This document shows positions 35,201 through 46,329 of a stretch of DNA of 64,000 nucleotides, piece after piece. The position numbers were made by a program, and so were the translations under genes. The notes beneath the pieces are model-generated. The model searched no databases. It was given only the letters and a program-made list of their open reading frames with translations, and was not told the origin of the DNA. The first letter of the stretch is position 1. Each line of letters starts with the position of its first letter. Source of the stretch: Hofstenia miamia (taxonomy: Eukaryota; Xenacoelomorpha; Acoela); assembly GCA_004352715.1 (NCBI GenBank), contig SCFE01000120.1, forward strand, positions 698,951 to 762,950. The letters run 5' to 3'.

Positions 35201-36313
35201 GCTCTGGTACTCGCCTTGCTGGCAGTTTTATTGGTTTGTTTGTTGTCATAATAATCTTATGTGTTTCACCTATTGCTTGTCCCACACTTATTTCTCCATA
35301 ATTGAATATCCGTTTGTGTCTCTCTAGCACCTCTCAAAGTTGTTGTAATTGTGCTGCACTCAAATTTTAATATTCCTTTTCTGACAGTTCGGATATTTTG
35401 TACTGGTCTTCCTCTTTGGCTTTTGTCCCTCTGCCCTCAAGTCAGGTGTGGGTGGTACTCACTACATCAATGGTTTTCGTCCACTTGCCCTTGAGTCAGC
35501 AGTGTGGAGTACCTCCTGTTTTTGTTTGTAAGTCCTCAAGTCGACCATACAAACTACTCTGCTCATCAATGTCCTCCATTGCTCTCCAAATAGCCTTGAT
35601 ACTAGATCTGACACATTGTCTGAATATTCGTACATTTGCTTTCTTCACTTTGATATTCCAATTCCTGTCATTTAGTATTGGGACCTTTCCTCTGCTGTTT
35701 TTTATCATGCACTTGCTTGATGGCATCAACACTCTTTTTGAATTGATCCCTTTGTTGTTGTAAATCATTATATCTGCTGTTATCATTTCTTCTGTTTTCA
35801 CTCTGTGTATGCTCCATTGATATGGTTGCAATTTTATATCTTCCTCCAGTTTGAAGACTATCATTAAGGGTTTTCCTTCTTGCTCTTCAATTTCAATTTC
35901 TTCCTCTCATACTTTGATCATTCTGTCAGTATAATTTATTACACATCGATTCTTTGTCAGAAAATAATCCCCTAATATCACCTCATAGGGCAGTAAGTTG
36001 TTATGGGTGTCTATTACCACTAGTGTTTGCTTGAAGGTTGTATTTGCTATTCTAATCTGTACTGCCTCAATCTTCCCTTTTGTGTCTATATACTCTCCAG
36101 AAGGGTTAATTAGTCTTTTGCTTGAACATTGTAAATCTTCTCACTTAAATCCCAGTTTTTTCATGCACTCATCCATTATTATTGATGTCACTGCTCCTGT
36201 ATCAATTGTTGCTTTTGTTAAAATCCCATTTATCATTATTGTTATCGTGTTAATGTTGTCCAGATTCGTCATGATCATTATCAGTGCTCAGTCTTTTTGA
36301 GTCACCATTCTGA
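32293..36313 (-). pseudogene. pol: pol of element B, most complete copy: protease, RT, RNase H, integrase
   Basis: Protease has IDTGAVTSII (about 36,200) and LPYEVILGDYFL. RT (35,330-34,683) has IDFWKLNE, FTSIDLCKVYWQ and an intact YIDD in INAYIDDIIM. RNase H (34,602-34,141) has LDCDASKVVIGA. Integrase (33,955-32,293) has the HHCC finger (KCLLHNKQHF), VHIDLEML and the third catalytic Glu motif, and ends with VWSGPYKIMQVLPN and an acidic tail that includes YDPEIWDINLLSEF. The tail is conserved in element A (HILPK and EWDLNPISL). Scattered stops break the frame. Gene order and motif spacing are typical Ty3/Gypsy. Confidence 0.88.
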
Positions 36314-37990
36314 CTAGTTTTCTGATTCTTCCTCCATTTGGGGATCCTCTGCCAATTCTGATTCAGATTTGGTTATGTCCTTGTCTTCATAATACACCTC
36401 TTCCTCTCCAATCAAGTTAATTTGTTTTTTACATTCATCTTTTCTGTGCCCCTTTTATCCACAGGCATAGCATTTTATGTCTTTTTCTCTTATTTTTTTC
36501 GATTTCCCATCTTTATTTTTTATGTTGATGAATTTCTCCACCTTCTTTTCTTTGTACACTTTGGTGTTCCCTGTTTGTGGTTTGTAGTTATTTCTCCATT
36601 CTGTTGGCTTTTCCTTATTCCATATTGCCTTTTTGTAAATGTGGGCATTATTCTCTATTATTACCTGTACATGTATGTCTACAGCTTTCCTAATCATCTT
36701 CTCCAACTTATCGTCTATGTCACACTTGATTTCAAATTGCATACAGATGTTCTCTGGCATGCCTTTGCAGATTTTACTTGTAATACTTGTTTTCCCTTGA
36801 GCTAAGTGTCAACAGTTGTTCTATCTGTTGGATATAGTTTTGGATATCATCCATCTTTTGCATCTTTGTGGAGTTCAATATGATTTGATATTGATTCTGA
36901 AGCTTTTGTTTCCATAGTAATCTACGAAATCTCCAATTAATAATTTATAATCTAGTTTTATGTCTGCATCCAAGAGCAAATAGTGTTGAAAGGCCGCCCC
37001 TGTTAGATACAGTGGGAACCTTGTGGCTGCTGCCCTTTGGTTCACTTTTCTCTCTGCCATCGTAATCTCGAACATTTGCAGCCATTCCAGAAATGTTGGG
37101 TTATAGCTGTCCACTTTCCCATTAAATTTAGGCAGAGTTGCCTTACATGGTATTGTCTCATTGTGAATATTATCTGGCAGCATCAAATTCTCATAGACTG
37201 GTTTCTTTTGTCTATTTATTTGTTCACTAACTGTGAGTTGACTTGTCACCACTCTTGTTATGTCATTGATGATCTTTCTTTTATCCTTTTCCTCTTCTTC
37301 CTCCATTTCTCTGAGGTGTGTTTTAAAGTTTGTGGGTGATTCTAATAAGTTCCTTTCTTCCCTCTGTTTGATTGTCCTTCTGTGCATTGCTGTTATCTTC
37401 AGATTTTATTCTCTGTTTTCTTGTAGTTCTTTCAATTTCCATCTCAAATCTTCTATTTCTCATTTCTGGTTTTCATGATTTTTGTCTCTGTCTAACTCTG
37501 TTGATCTGAGTTTATCTTTGAGCTGTTCTATCTCTTGGGCTTGGATATTGTTGTCCAGGATTAGTTGCCTATTCACATCTTCCAATTGTTGGCATATCTT
37601 CTCCCATTTCTGGTTTTGTTCTTGAAAAGCTTTGTTTGACTGTGCCAGCTGGTTTGTTAAGGCCTTAATGTCTCTCTGGAAATTTTCACTTTGGTTATCC
37701 AAGTGGTTATCCATTTCAATTTTTAGTTCACTTAGTGTGTTCTCATTCTCTTGTTCCAATGTTGACATTCTCTCCATTAATTGTTGTATCTCAGATCTCA
37801 ATATTGTCTCTGTTTCATTTGTTTGGCATAGGATGTTTAAAACTTCATTAGATCCTGTTTCTGGGGACATGTGTAGGGTTTCCAATTCTATGGGGGATAC
37901 ATCTGTCTCTGAATGTGCTCTCCTTGGGGTGGGGGTTGTTTTGTTTGTGCCTGCTTTGGCGCTACCTTTTTTTCCTCATGTGTTTGGCAT
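36314..37990 (-). pseudogene. gag: gag of element B
   Basis: Starts at the ATG at 37,990 (MPNT, then a TGA where Arg is likely). A coiled-coil region (37,885-37,460) with heptad-rich LMERMSTLEQENENTLSEL follows. The capsid core (37,387-36,875) aligns with the A and E gag proteins: LPKFNGKVDSYN, RFPLYLTGAAFQHYLLLDAD and YKLLIGDFVDYY. A zinc knuckle CYACG-stop-KGHRKDEC lies near 36,440, interrupted by a stop. It ends in an acidic tail at the TAG at 36,314-36,316. Confidence 0.85.
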
Positions 37991-38199
37991 CTTTAAGTAC
38001 AAATAGTAGTGGCTGGTAGATTGGTGTGACTCTTTGTCTTTCACCTGCTCTATGTTAGGTATAGTTGTAGTTGTTGACTCGTAACTTGCTGTAAGCTATC
38101 TCTGCTTCCTTGCATGTTTTCTGCTATTTTGGTTGCTCTGGTTATTTGTTGAATTTAAGTTTCAAGTTTGGATTTTGAACTGATTCTTCTTCTGTTCTT

Positions 38200-38217
38200 T
38201 AATTGTCACAGTCGCCA
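38200..38217 (-). promoter_or_regulatory. Primer binding site of element B
   Basis: On the minus strand TGGCGACTGTGACAATTA begins immediately after the 5' LTR. It shares the TGG-GAC core with the sites of elements A and E1. The priming tRNA is not certain. Confidence 0.65.
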
Positions 38218-40133
38218 TGTAGCATCTGCTACCAAGCATTGATGTGGGTTAAATGATTCTTTAAATTATTATTCCCTATTAGACTATCCTATATTGGACT
38301 ATTCCCTATTCAAATTGGACTAATTGAAAATCAATACAAATGTAAAATTATTGGGCTCATTACTGATAATGTGGCAAATATGAATTTAATGAGGAACATG
38401 GTGGTAAAAGATTCAAATATTATTGCCTACAGCTGTGGTGCACATCAATTGAATCTGTTAGCAGATTCCAGAATCAATAGTGAAAAAAATTTTGAAATTG
38501 CAAAATTTTTTTGCAATGCCCATTTACCTAAAGCATGGCTTGAATCTATTCCTGGGTCAACAAAGCCTTCTTTGCCCTCACATGTTCATTGGAACAGTGT
38601 TCTTAAGACTTTGGAGTGGTACATAAAAAACTGGCAACATTTAAAAAGTGTCATTACAAATAACACAATTTTTTTTGCATCTGGATCCAATGCTTGTCAA
38701 ATCAAAAATTATATATGTGATCTTGCACTATTTCAAAACTTAGAGGATGCAATAAAAGCTTTAAAGCCAATATCAATTGCATTGAATGAGCTTCATTGTG
38801 ACAGCATTTACTGTGGCAGATGCAGTGGAATTGTGGAAAAACCTGGAAAATAATTACAGGAACCAAGGAATTGAAGCCTGAGAGTGGCTGGAAATGACCA
38901 AAAATAGATATAATTCATCTATTCCCCTGTATGGTTTGTCTCTAACATTCTCCATCCAAAATATTTTTGTGAGAATTTAACCAAATCAGAATGGAAAAAT
39001 GGTATGGAATTGGTGAAGAATAATTACAAAGATCAATACTCTGATTTTGTTAATTTTGTTGGAGAAGAAAAAAATGTGATCAAGACAAATTATGAAGCTG
39101 CTCCCAATTGTAAAGTGGTCAACTTTCTCAAGACACAAATGTTGTGTGGACTGTTCCCAAGAGCATTGATTGATATGGCATCGACTATACTAATTTTGCC
39201 ACCCTCCAGTGCCGGATTGGAAAGAATATTCAGTACTATGGGTTATGTCCACACGGAGCTGAGAAACAGTCTTGGAAACAAAAAAGTTCACAAACTTGCA
39301 TTTTGCTGTTGGCTGCTAAATGATAAATGAATGTAAGGAATTTAAATGTTGATATTTTTTACTTGTGTGGCATGTCTAAAAAAATTTAATTTAAATTCTG
39401 AAAAAAAACATGTTTTAAACAAAAAAAACAAATAAAACTGTTTTTTGTTTTTTTCTAAAAAAAAACATAATTTGACCAGCCCTGCATAATAACTTGCAGC
39501 TTCCTACCTTACAAATAAATAACAATAATACACGCTCAATCTATTTATCAGTCTATTATGGGTCACCTAAGTCTATAAGATAAAATATGTATAACCTATG
39601 GTAGGCTATTAGTTACATGTAAACAATCAAATTGATAGCCAGCTAAATGGAGAAAAACTCCTATTTGTATACCTAACATAAATGCAGGTTCATGGTTTGG
39701 ATCAAGGACCCTTGAGTTGCTCCTGATATGTGCACAAGCCTACTACTGCATTTACCATTTAGCTTGACATTCTGTATAGATAAGCAAATTGATATAAAAT
39801 CTAAAGATAAGATTTTCAAAGAATTTACTTCAACAATTTCCAAAATGATTTCTCGCCTATTTATAGTTAACTTTCAAAAAGTACCTGTTGTTTGAAATTC
39901 AAATTTGTATCATCTGCCAAAATGGCTAAAAATAATGGAAGCAAATTCAGCCCCTTCATTTGGTCAAAATTTGATGACAAGTACAAATTTGCTATGTTAT
40001 TACTTGTTTGCATTTACAAAGATAATCTGATAATTAAACTTAAATTGTTTTTCTAATTAATAATCATAATTTGATCTTAGTTTTGACTAATCATCTGATC
40101 TTCTTTCTGCATTATGCTTTGGATTATGCTACA
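38218..40133 (-). repeat. 5' LTR of element B, split by a hAT element
   Basis: 38,218-38,280 matches the outer part of the left LTR, and 39,485-40,133 matches the rest. Between them sits a hAT remnant, and the LTR sequence corresponding to about 17,522-17,930 is lost. The TATA box (39,857-39,865, minus) is kept. Confidence 0.85.
38281..39484 (+). pseudogene. 5'-truncated hAT transposon with transposase remnant
   Basis: The frame open at 38,371-38,853 starts inside the RNase H-like catalytic fold (GLITDNVANMNLMRN, then YSCGAHQLNLLADS). A second frame (39,004-39,330) holds the hAT C-terminal dimerisation domain (PPSSAGLERIFSTMGYVH and ELRNSLGNKKVHKLAF). One frameshift and stops between them show it is dead. 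The right terminus, read outward, is CAGGGCTGGTCAAATTATG, a typical hAT inverted repeat ending at 39,484. The left end, about half the gene and any target duplication are missing. Confidence 0.88.
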
Positions 40134-40137
40134 TGAG

Positions 40138-41420
40138 CTCCTCCCCAACATTAATCCAGACTGGAACAGGAAAGTGATCCTCCCCATTATGGTGAAAGAG
40201 GAGATTGCAGAGAAAGAAATTGACACCCATCAGTTGCACAATAAAGTCTTTTCTGAAATTATCTATAAAGTTAAGAACCCCAACCATGCTATTAGCAACT
40301 TTGCCAAGAGATACTTCCAACATTATCACTGGAAAATCACTGAGGCTGGACTCCTTTTCTCACATAGTCAGAGCAATCATCTGGCAATTCTGGAATACTT
40401 CAAGCAGGATCTTGTCTGGAAGATCCATGAATTTGGTCATCTCAGAATTATCCAAATGGAGCAAACCTTTAATGCTCATTACATTACCATCAGTATTTGA
40501 GCTACCATGCAAGATGTGATTGATAAGTGTGAAGCATTCCTGCTTCAGGGAGCTGGACACTTTCCAGAGCAGAGAGCTGAGCTCCACAGTCAGGTTGCCA
40601 AAAGAACAAATGAAGTGGTCCACATGGACATCTAGAAACTGTTGAGGAATATGCAAGGATTTCAATATCTTTTGGTCTTGATAGATCATTTTACTAAATA
40701 TGCATGACTTATTCCTCTCAACAACACCACTGCCAAAGTCAACAGTGAAAGGATCATCAAAGAATGGATTTTTAAACTTGGGCCTATGGAGCATTTGGTG
40801 TCTGACCATGGTCCTCAGTTTGAGAACACCTTAATGTCCACTCTCATGAAGGAACTCAAGATTGTACACAACTTTTCCACTGCTTACCATCTGCAGTTGA
40901 ATGGTGTTGTTGAGTGACTGAACTGCACTGTCATTAAGTTAATTAGAGTCACTTTAGCCTGCACTGCCAGTAGAAATTGGAGATGTGTCATAGAGGTGGT
41001 CGAATTCTTTTATAACACCACCATTCACTCCACCACCAAAGTGAGCCCTTTCAAAGCCATGTTTGGCCACAAAGCAAGTACTCCCCTGTCTATCATGTTT
41101 CCAGACTACAATGAACCAACTTTGGAGAATTTTGTGAACCAGATGCTGCAGGAATTCCAGGAAGTGCACTTTCTATCTGCTGGAATACCAATCAGTCTGT
41201 TATTCACAAGAAAAGAAATTTCAACAAGAAGCTGTACAGTGAACCTCATAAACAAGGAGATTCTGTATTTGCTTATTTTCCTTGTCAGGTTACTGATGCT
41301 AGCCAAGTGTGAAAACTTGCCACTAATTGGCAAGGACCTTTAAGATAGTTAAAGTATTAGATCACCACTGGTACTTATTAGATAATGGTAAAGTCACCCA
41401 TTTTCAGCAACTTAGATGAA
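40138..41420 (+). pseudogene. pol: pol part 2 of element A: integrase
   Basis: Continues the frame cut at 17,458. The zinc finger starts with VWKIHEFGHLRIIQM and CEAFLLQGAGHF. Catalytic residues are D in VVHMDI (near 40,620), D in LVSDHGPQF (near 40,805) and E in NGVVE (near 40,910), all retained, but stops follow or precede each block. YNTTIHSTTKVSPFKAMFG is the conserved end of the core. The C-terminal domain is in shifted frames. An acidic tail follows (EIEYYDNLTACEEEDLTQV) as in element B. Confidence 0.87.
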
Positions 41421-41506
41421 TGATTAGGATATACAAAATGCAGTCATTGACAACAATAACAAGTTTTCTCTCATTGATGACAGCATTAATGAGATTGAAT
41501 ATTATG

Positions 41507-42091
41507 ATAACCTCACTGCATGTGAGGAAGAAGACCTTACACAGGTCCAGTATGATAGTAACCTCAGTAGTAGTAGCAACACTATAGCTACTCATATTTT
41601 GCCTAAATGAAAAGCTAGAGATCAGAGATAATTAGATCATTTAAATACCCAGGAATGGGACCTTAATCCTATATCTTTGTCTAGCAACTATGAAAAGAAC
41701 AGAGAATCAACCCCAGCCAGACACTGAGTGTGGCAATGAATCAACCTGAGAGATGAAACAAATCAATCAATGATGCTGAGACAACCAGATGAAGGCACNA
41801 TAACCTCACTGAATGTGAGGAAGATGACCTTACACAGGTTGAGTATGATAGTAACCTCAGTAGTAGTAGCAACACTATAGCTACTCATATTTTGCCTAAA
41901 TGAAAAGCTAGAGATCAGAGATAATTAGATCATTTAAATACCCAGGAATGGGACCTTAATCCTATATCTTTGTCTAGCAACTATGAAAAGAACAGAGAAT
42001 CAACCCCAGCCAGACACTGAGTGTGGCAATGAATCAACCTGAGAGATGAAACAAATCAATCAATGATGCTGAGACAACCAGATGAAGGCAC
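41507..42091 (+). repeat. Tandem duplication, 2 x 292 bp, with one N at the junction
   Basis: 41,507-41,798 and 41,800-42,091 are nearly identical (I see about four differences, such as GCATGTG/GAATGTG and GGTCCAG/GGTTGAG). The single N at 41,799 sits exactly between them. The unit covers the acidic tail after integrase. It is either a recent duplication or an assembly join of two alleles. Confidence 0.8.
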
Positions 42092-42364
42092 ATCACAAAA
42101 GTGAGAGTGCCTGGCAGAAGACACCCACAGCAGGCATGATTATGAGGGGAGACAACTCTCTTCTCAGGAGTGGATTTCCTGTGATTACACTCAGAGACAA
42201 CTCTCTGTGTGGGACTCCAAGGATCATAGAGAGCATTTTGCCCAATTGTCTAACATAACCTTGCCCCATGTTGACTCAAAACCCCCTCCTAGTCCCAGTC
42301 CTTCCTCCCATGACTCAGCTAGTGTTAGGTCCTGAAAAGCTGAGGAATGTAAGGCTAAGACATC

Positions 42365-45300
42365 TAAGGTTGGTGACGAGATCCTGCACCCATACTTTAT
42401 AGCTACTCAGAAAGCAGTTCATTTAGTTTGAGATAACATATCAGAAGAAACTAAGAATAAGTTATGATGGATGTTCAACACCAAAGATTTAACCTGTTCC
42501 ATCAACATAATGCCCTTTATAATTGCTGCAGAGCATAGGCCCCAGATCAATGCTATCATCTGTTACAACTCTAAAATGTTAGCTGGCATGGGGTGACCCT
42601 ACTGGCAAAGTACCATTCACACCATGTTTGATGAGGACTTCAACTTGTCTCACTTATGCCAGTTTGTCAACAGCAAAGAAAAAATAAAGAAATTTGAATG
42701 CGTCAACATTGACTTTGACAACCTGTTAATGGGCTACTTCTTCTGTGTCAACAAGGTGAACCACCCGTGAATCATGGAAAAAATTTAAATTGCCTATCAA
42801 CTTGTCAAGGTGGAGAAGATATGCTTAGTTATGTTCTTAAAAGAAGAGTACCAGGATACTATCCTGGACAAAGTTGAGAGCTTGCACTTTTGTATGGAGA
42901 ACTTTACCATTTTGTATAGCAGCTCCTATCAGCCCACAAGTATGTATAATACTCACATGATCTTGGCTACTAAGATCATTTACACAGATCTGCTCTTATG
43001 TAAGAAGATTCCAATGCACTGTCTTGCAGTCAACACTTGTCTGATCATTGATACATGCCTTCAGGCTCAATTGCTAGAGTCAATTAATATCAGCTCACCT
43101 GGCCTCTGCTCTGATGTCTCTGATCTCCACATCAGTTTTGCCTTCTCACAAAGCACAGCTACACTGCAGGAAATTGATGAAGTGTGGACAAATTTGAAAG
43201 CAGATCACAGCCTGGAGACACAATGGCCTACAATCAATATCTGTAGCCCCACTTCACAATATCATCAATCCGTCCAAAGAATGCTAGCCAAGTTACATTT
43301 ATCTCATGACACCCAATATCATCAGAAATTTTCAGAAAAGATGTTCTTGGAAAAATTTGTGCTGATGATCCAATCCTGTGGAGCCATGTGGGTTCTTGCC
43401 ACTTTCCTCACAATTGATCCTCACCTTCAGCTACCTATGGATAAGTCCACTAGAGAGAAACTCATGAAGCAGTGTCCCCATGAACATGCTATTGGCCCTG
43501 CTGCCTGGAAAGTCAAGAACTGGCTGCTCCACTCTTGCTCATTGCCAGCCTCTCCAGGGAAGACTAAAAAAACAATGGAACATTTCAAGAAGTATTATGC
43601 CCATCTCATCAGATCCAGTGGACAACTTGGTCACCTTCCACATCAAATGATTGTAAACCATTTAGGAGTTGCTTTCTCCAACTCAAATATCTTTTTGGAC
43701 ACACTTAAGAAATACATGTGGGGAGCCACCACCAAGACCAAATTCCCTTCTCTTAACTCAGAATATGCATCCTTGTGCACTAGTCAACTTATGTGCCATG
43801 AATATGGTTCAACAAAGCAATTTATTGAGCTTGTTGGTCACTATGACGTCCTGTCAGCATGGAAATGTTATTCAACCTGAAGCAGCTTGATTATCCTGAG
43901 TGTGGGTACAGCAAACTCACCAAAACCCAGCAGCAAGCAACTAAGGATGGCAAGGTCATCCCAATCACCATTTTGGAGCAAACTATGAAGACGCCCAAAC
44001 AATTCTACCATGAGGAAGAGCTCTTATCCTCATCAGCTATTGAGGTATTGCCAGCAACTAAAGACCTAATTGAAGCTGTCAACCTAGAGAAATTTTCCAG
44101 GGTGGCAGTCTCACCAAAGCTCACGCCTGCTTGGTCTCTTACCAATAATGAACAAATCCTATCTATCAAGCACCACCCTGAAGAATTCGCCAAGAAACCA
44201 GTGATAGTTGACAGAGCTGTCAAGCCACACAGTGACAATCATATCTTAGGTCTCATGAAATTGTGCCTCACCAAGATGCCAACTAAGGAAGAGTTGGTTC
44301 TCCTACTATCACCAGGGCTACAATTTGCCCTGGACATAGAGTGTACCACAGCCTGCCTATGCCTCTCTACCACACAGATCAAAAATTTACGGAGTCACAG
44401 ACTCTGCAGCACTTTCTGGGACTCCATCAGGGATGCCCAAATAAATTATCCTGTCATGATCAGAACAGCCTCCCTCTGGAGCAAGTCCAGCTTTGCCAAG
44501 TTAGAGAACAACATCAAGAAAAAAAAACCTTCTCAGTATCCTGCCACCTTGCCTAATGACACCACTGATTTTGCTGTCATGGAGAGTACACTGTGGAAAG
44601 AAGAAAGTTTCTACCCTTCTTGCTGACCATATTAATTATGTCTCAACTGCCTCCAAAGTCAACAGAGCCATGCAAACAAAGGAGTACAAAGAGACCTGTG
44701 ATGCACTGTTGGAAGGTGGTAATCCAGAGCATGTGTATATTGATGGGAAGCTGACAATCAAGGATATCTTTCAGAAGGGGCAGCCTATCTCTACTCAGCT
44801 AGAGAAGATCCACCAAACTATTAACTCACTTGACCCTCATGTCATCATTTTATTCCAAGCCAGAGGTGACCTTATGTGGGCCAACAAAGCCGAGACAATA
44901 ACCTGATACTACAATGTAACCAAGCATATTGAGATCATTACTATGTTACACACCAGCATCACAGATCCTGAAGAGATGATGCTGCAGCAAGTGAACAAGT
45001 ACTGTTCACTCTTTGTTGACCACGCTACCCATATGGGATCTCTCAGAGAAGTTTTCCTTCACTTCTATCCCAATACCATTATTAGCACTAATGATGCTCA
45101 CACCTCAGACACTGATGCCTTAATGATGCTTCTTATCACCCTCAAGGGCCTCTGTCTGTACAAGCATTTTTATGACACTTTCACCCAGAGGTTGAACATA
45201 CTGCAATGAAATTGTCCTATTAGTTCAAGGCTACCAGAGCTCAAGTATTTTAGGCTATGCAGCAAAACTGTCACTCAATGGGAGGCACTGATGCAGATCA

Positions 45301-45401
45301 CTAGGTGACCCCACTATGCTGAAGTTTCATCTAGGGATGATGTATTAGCCAAAGAAATGATAGAAGAAGCCCAAAAGTTGTTGTGTGGTCCTACTGTCTA
45401 A
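42365..45401 (+). pseudogene. ORF3 of element A, conserved third gene of about 1,000 codons
   Basis: It lies between integrase and the polypurine tract. The longest open parts are 42,810-43,880 (356 codons) and 43,859-44,626 (255 codons). Conserved with elements B and D are ILHPYFIAT, STIHTMFDEDFN, ETQWPTINICSPTSQYHQSV, KKYMWGATTKT, QFALDIECTT (Asp at 44,333-44,335 and Glu at 44,339-44,341), FQARGDLMWA (Asp at 44,868-44,870), YNVTKHIEIITM and AHTSDTDA (His at 45,099-45,101, Asp at 45,114-45,116). No signal peptide, membrane segment, furin site or Cys-rich ectodomain is visible, so an envelope protein is unlikely. The D-x-E, later D and H-x4-D order resembles DEDDh 3'-5' exonucleases; this is a hypothesis. 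Several shifts and stops (some TGA) make it a pseudogene. Confidence 0.75.
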
Positions 45402-45425
45402 CTGTCACTGCAGCCTTAACCATGC

Positions 45426-45437
45426 AATGGGGGGGGG
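45426..45437 (+). promoter_or_regulatory. Polypurine tract of element A
   Basis: AATGGGGGGGGG directly before the 3' LTR. A similar but longer G run with an N precedes the second LTR at 46,330. Confidence 0.75.
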
Positions 45438-45439
45438 CA

Positions 45440-46303
45440 TGTAGAGTCACTCAGGACCTTTGTTTATTTTTTATTTGATTATAGGCACTCTCCAATTAAT
45501 TTGGTACTATCAATTTAGTGATTTTATTAATTTGTGATCTTTTTTGAACTTAAGTTTCAAATTTAGTAATTGTCCCCTTGAGCTATAGATTACATGTGGT
45601 TGCTTGTTTAATTTGCAAGGGAAACCAGCTAACATTTGTAAAACAGTAAATATTTACCTTTTCTTGTAATAAATAAGGAACTCAATGTTATCAAATGTCA
45701 AATAAATTTCCTTCTCACTGGATAACATTTGCTCTTTCATTATTTTATTATCTACTAACCTTTTTAGCTTTGGTATGAATTTTATAATAATGCAATTGTA
45801 AGATCCAATGATAATGTGAGAGAACTCTGCTGTGTCTGGAGTGATAACTTGCTCCTTGACAGATGTGAGCCCATATTGTGGTAGCTTTCTCTATGTATAG
45901 GCATAGGCAATAAAAGAACTACTACATCTATTGATCAAACATGCACATACTATCAAACAATGTGAATATACTATGCTGTTGGCATACACAAATACATGGT
46001 AATTACATGTTATTTAATATCTTTATTACATGAGCTGAGAAGATAAACACAGAGCTAAATTTGTTTTATTAAGCTAGAAATTACAATTTGATTGTAGGGA
46101 TGGATTCTAAAGACTTGTCTTCAGTGAGATGCCATGTGAATTGGTCACTACTTTAACCATCTTGGAATTACTTTTTTCTACAATGAAATTGGCAAACTAC
46201 TGATCTTCATTTGTTTTGTTAGAGCATGGGATGCTCTTGGCTATGGTAATCTTCTGCAACCTTCATACCACTTGAGCTGCTAGACCCACCCTGCAATTCT
46301 ACA
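45440..46303 (+). repeat. 3' LTR of element A
   Basis: TGTAGAGTCACTCAGG to GCAATTCTACA, same orientation as the 5' LTR. It has small deletions relative to the neighbour copy (about 12 bp near 45,510 and about 25 bp near 46,090). The flanks of the whole element (GGTAT left, CTAGG right) do not form a target duplication. Confidence 0.85.
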
Positions 46304-46329
46304 CTAGGGATTTGGGGNGGGGGGGGGCA

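Larger units (their letters stand above)
17459..40133 (-). mobile_element. Gypsy element B nested inside element A
   Basis: Long terminal repeats at both ends (17,459-18,613 and 38,218-40,133) are oriented for a minus-strand element. The insertion is flanked by a 4-bp target duplication TGAG (17,455-17,458 and 40,134-40,137). Removing the element restores A's pol protein. Between the LTRs, read from right to left, are the primer site, gag, PR-RT-RNase H-integrase and ORF3. The 19.6-kb interior is about twice what one copy needs. It contains three partial RT regions, three integrase regions and four ORF3 N-termini separated by N gaps. This means either tandem or nested copies, or copies merged by assembly. 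Confidence 0.85.

Noticed and set aside
42365-45401. ORF3 as a retroviral-type envelope
   Set aside because: No signal peptide, membrane anchor, cleavage site or cysteine pattern is visible in any of the three families, although the position after integrase fits.
12097-46308. Target duplication around the whole of element A
   Set aside because: Flanks GGTAT and CTAGG differ; the right end is disturbed by the second LTR.
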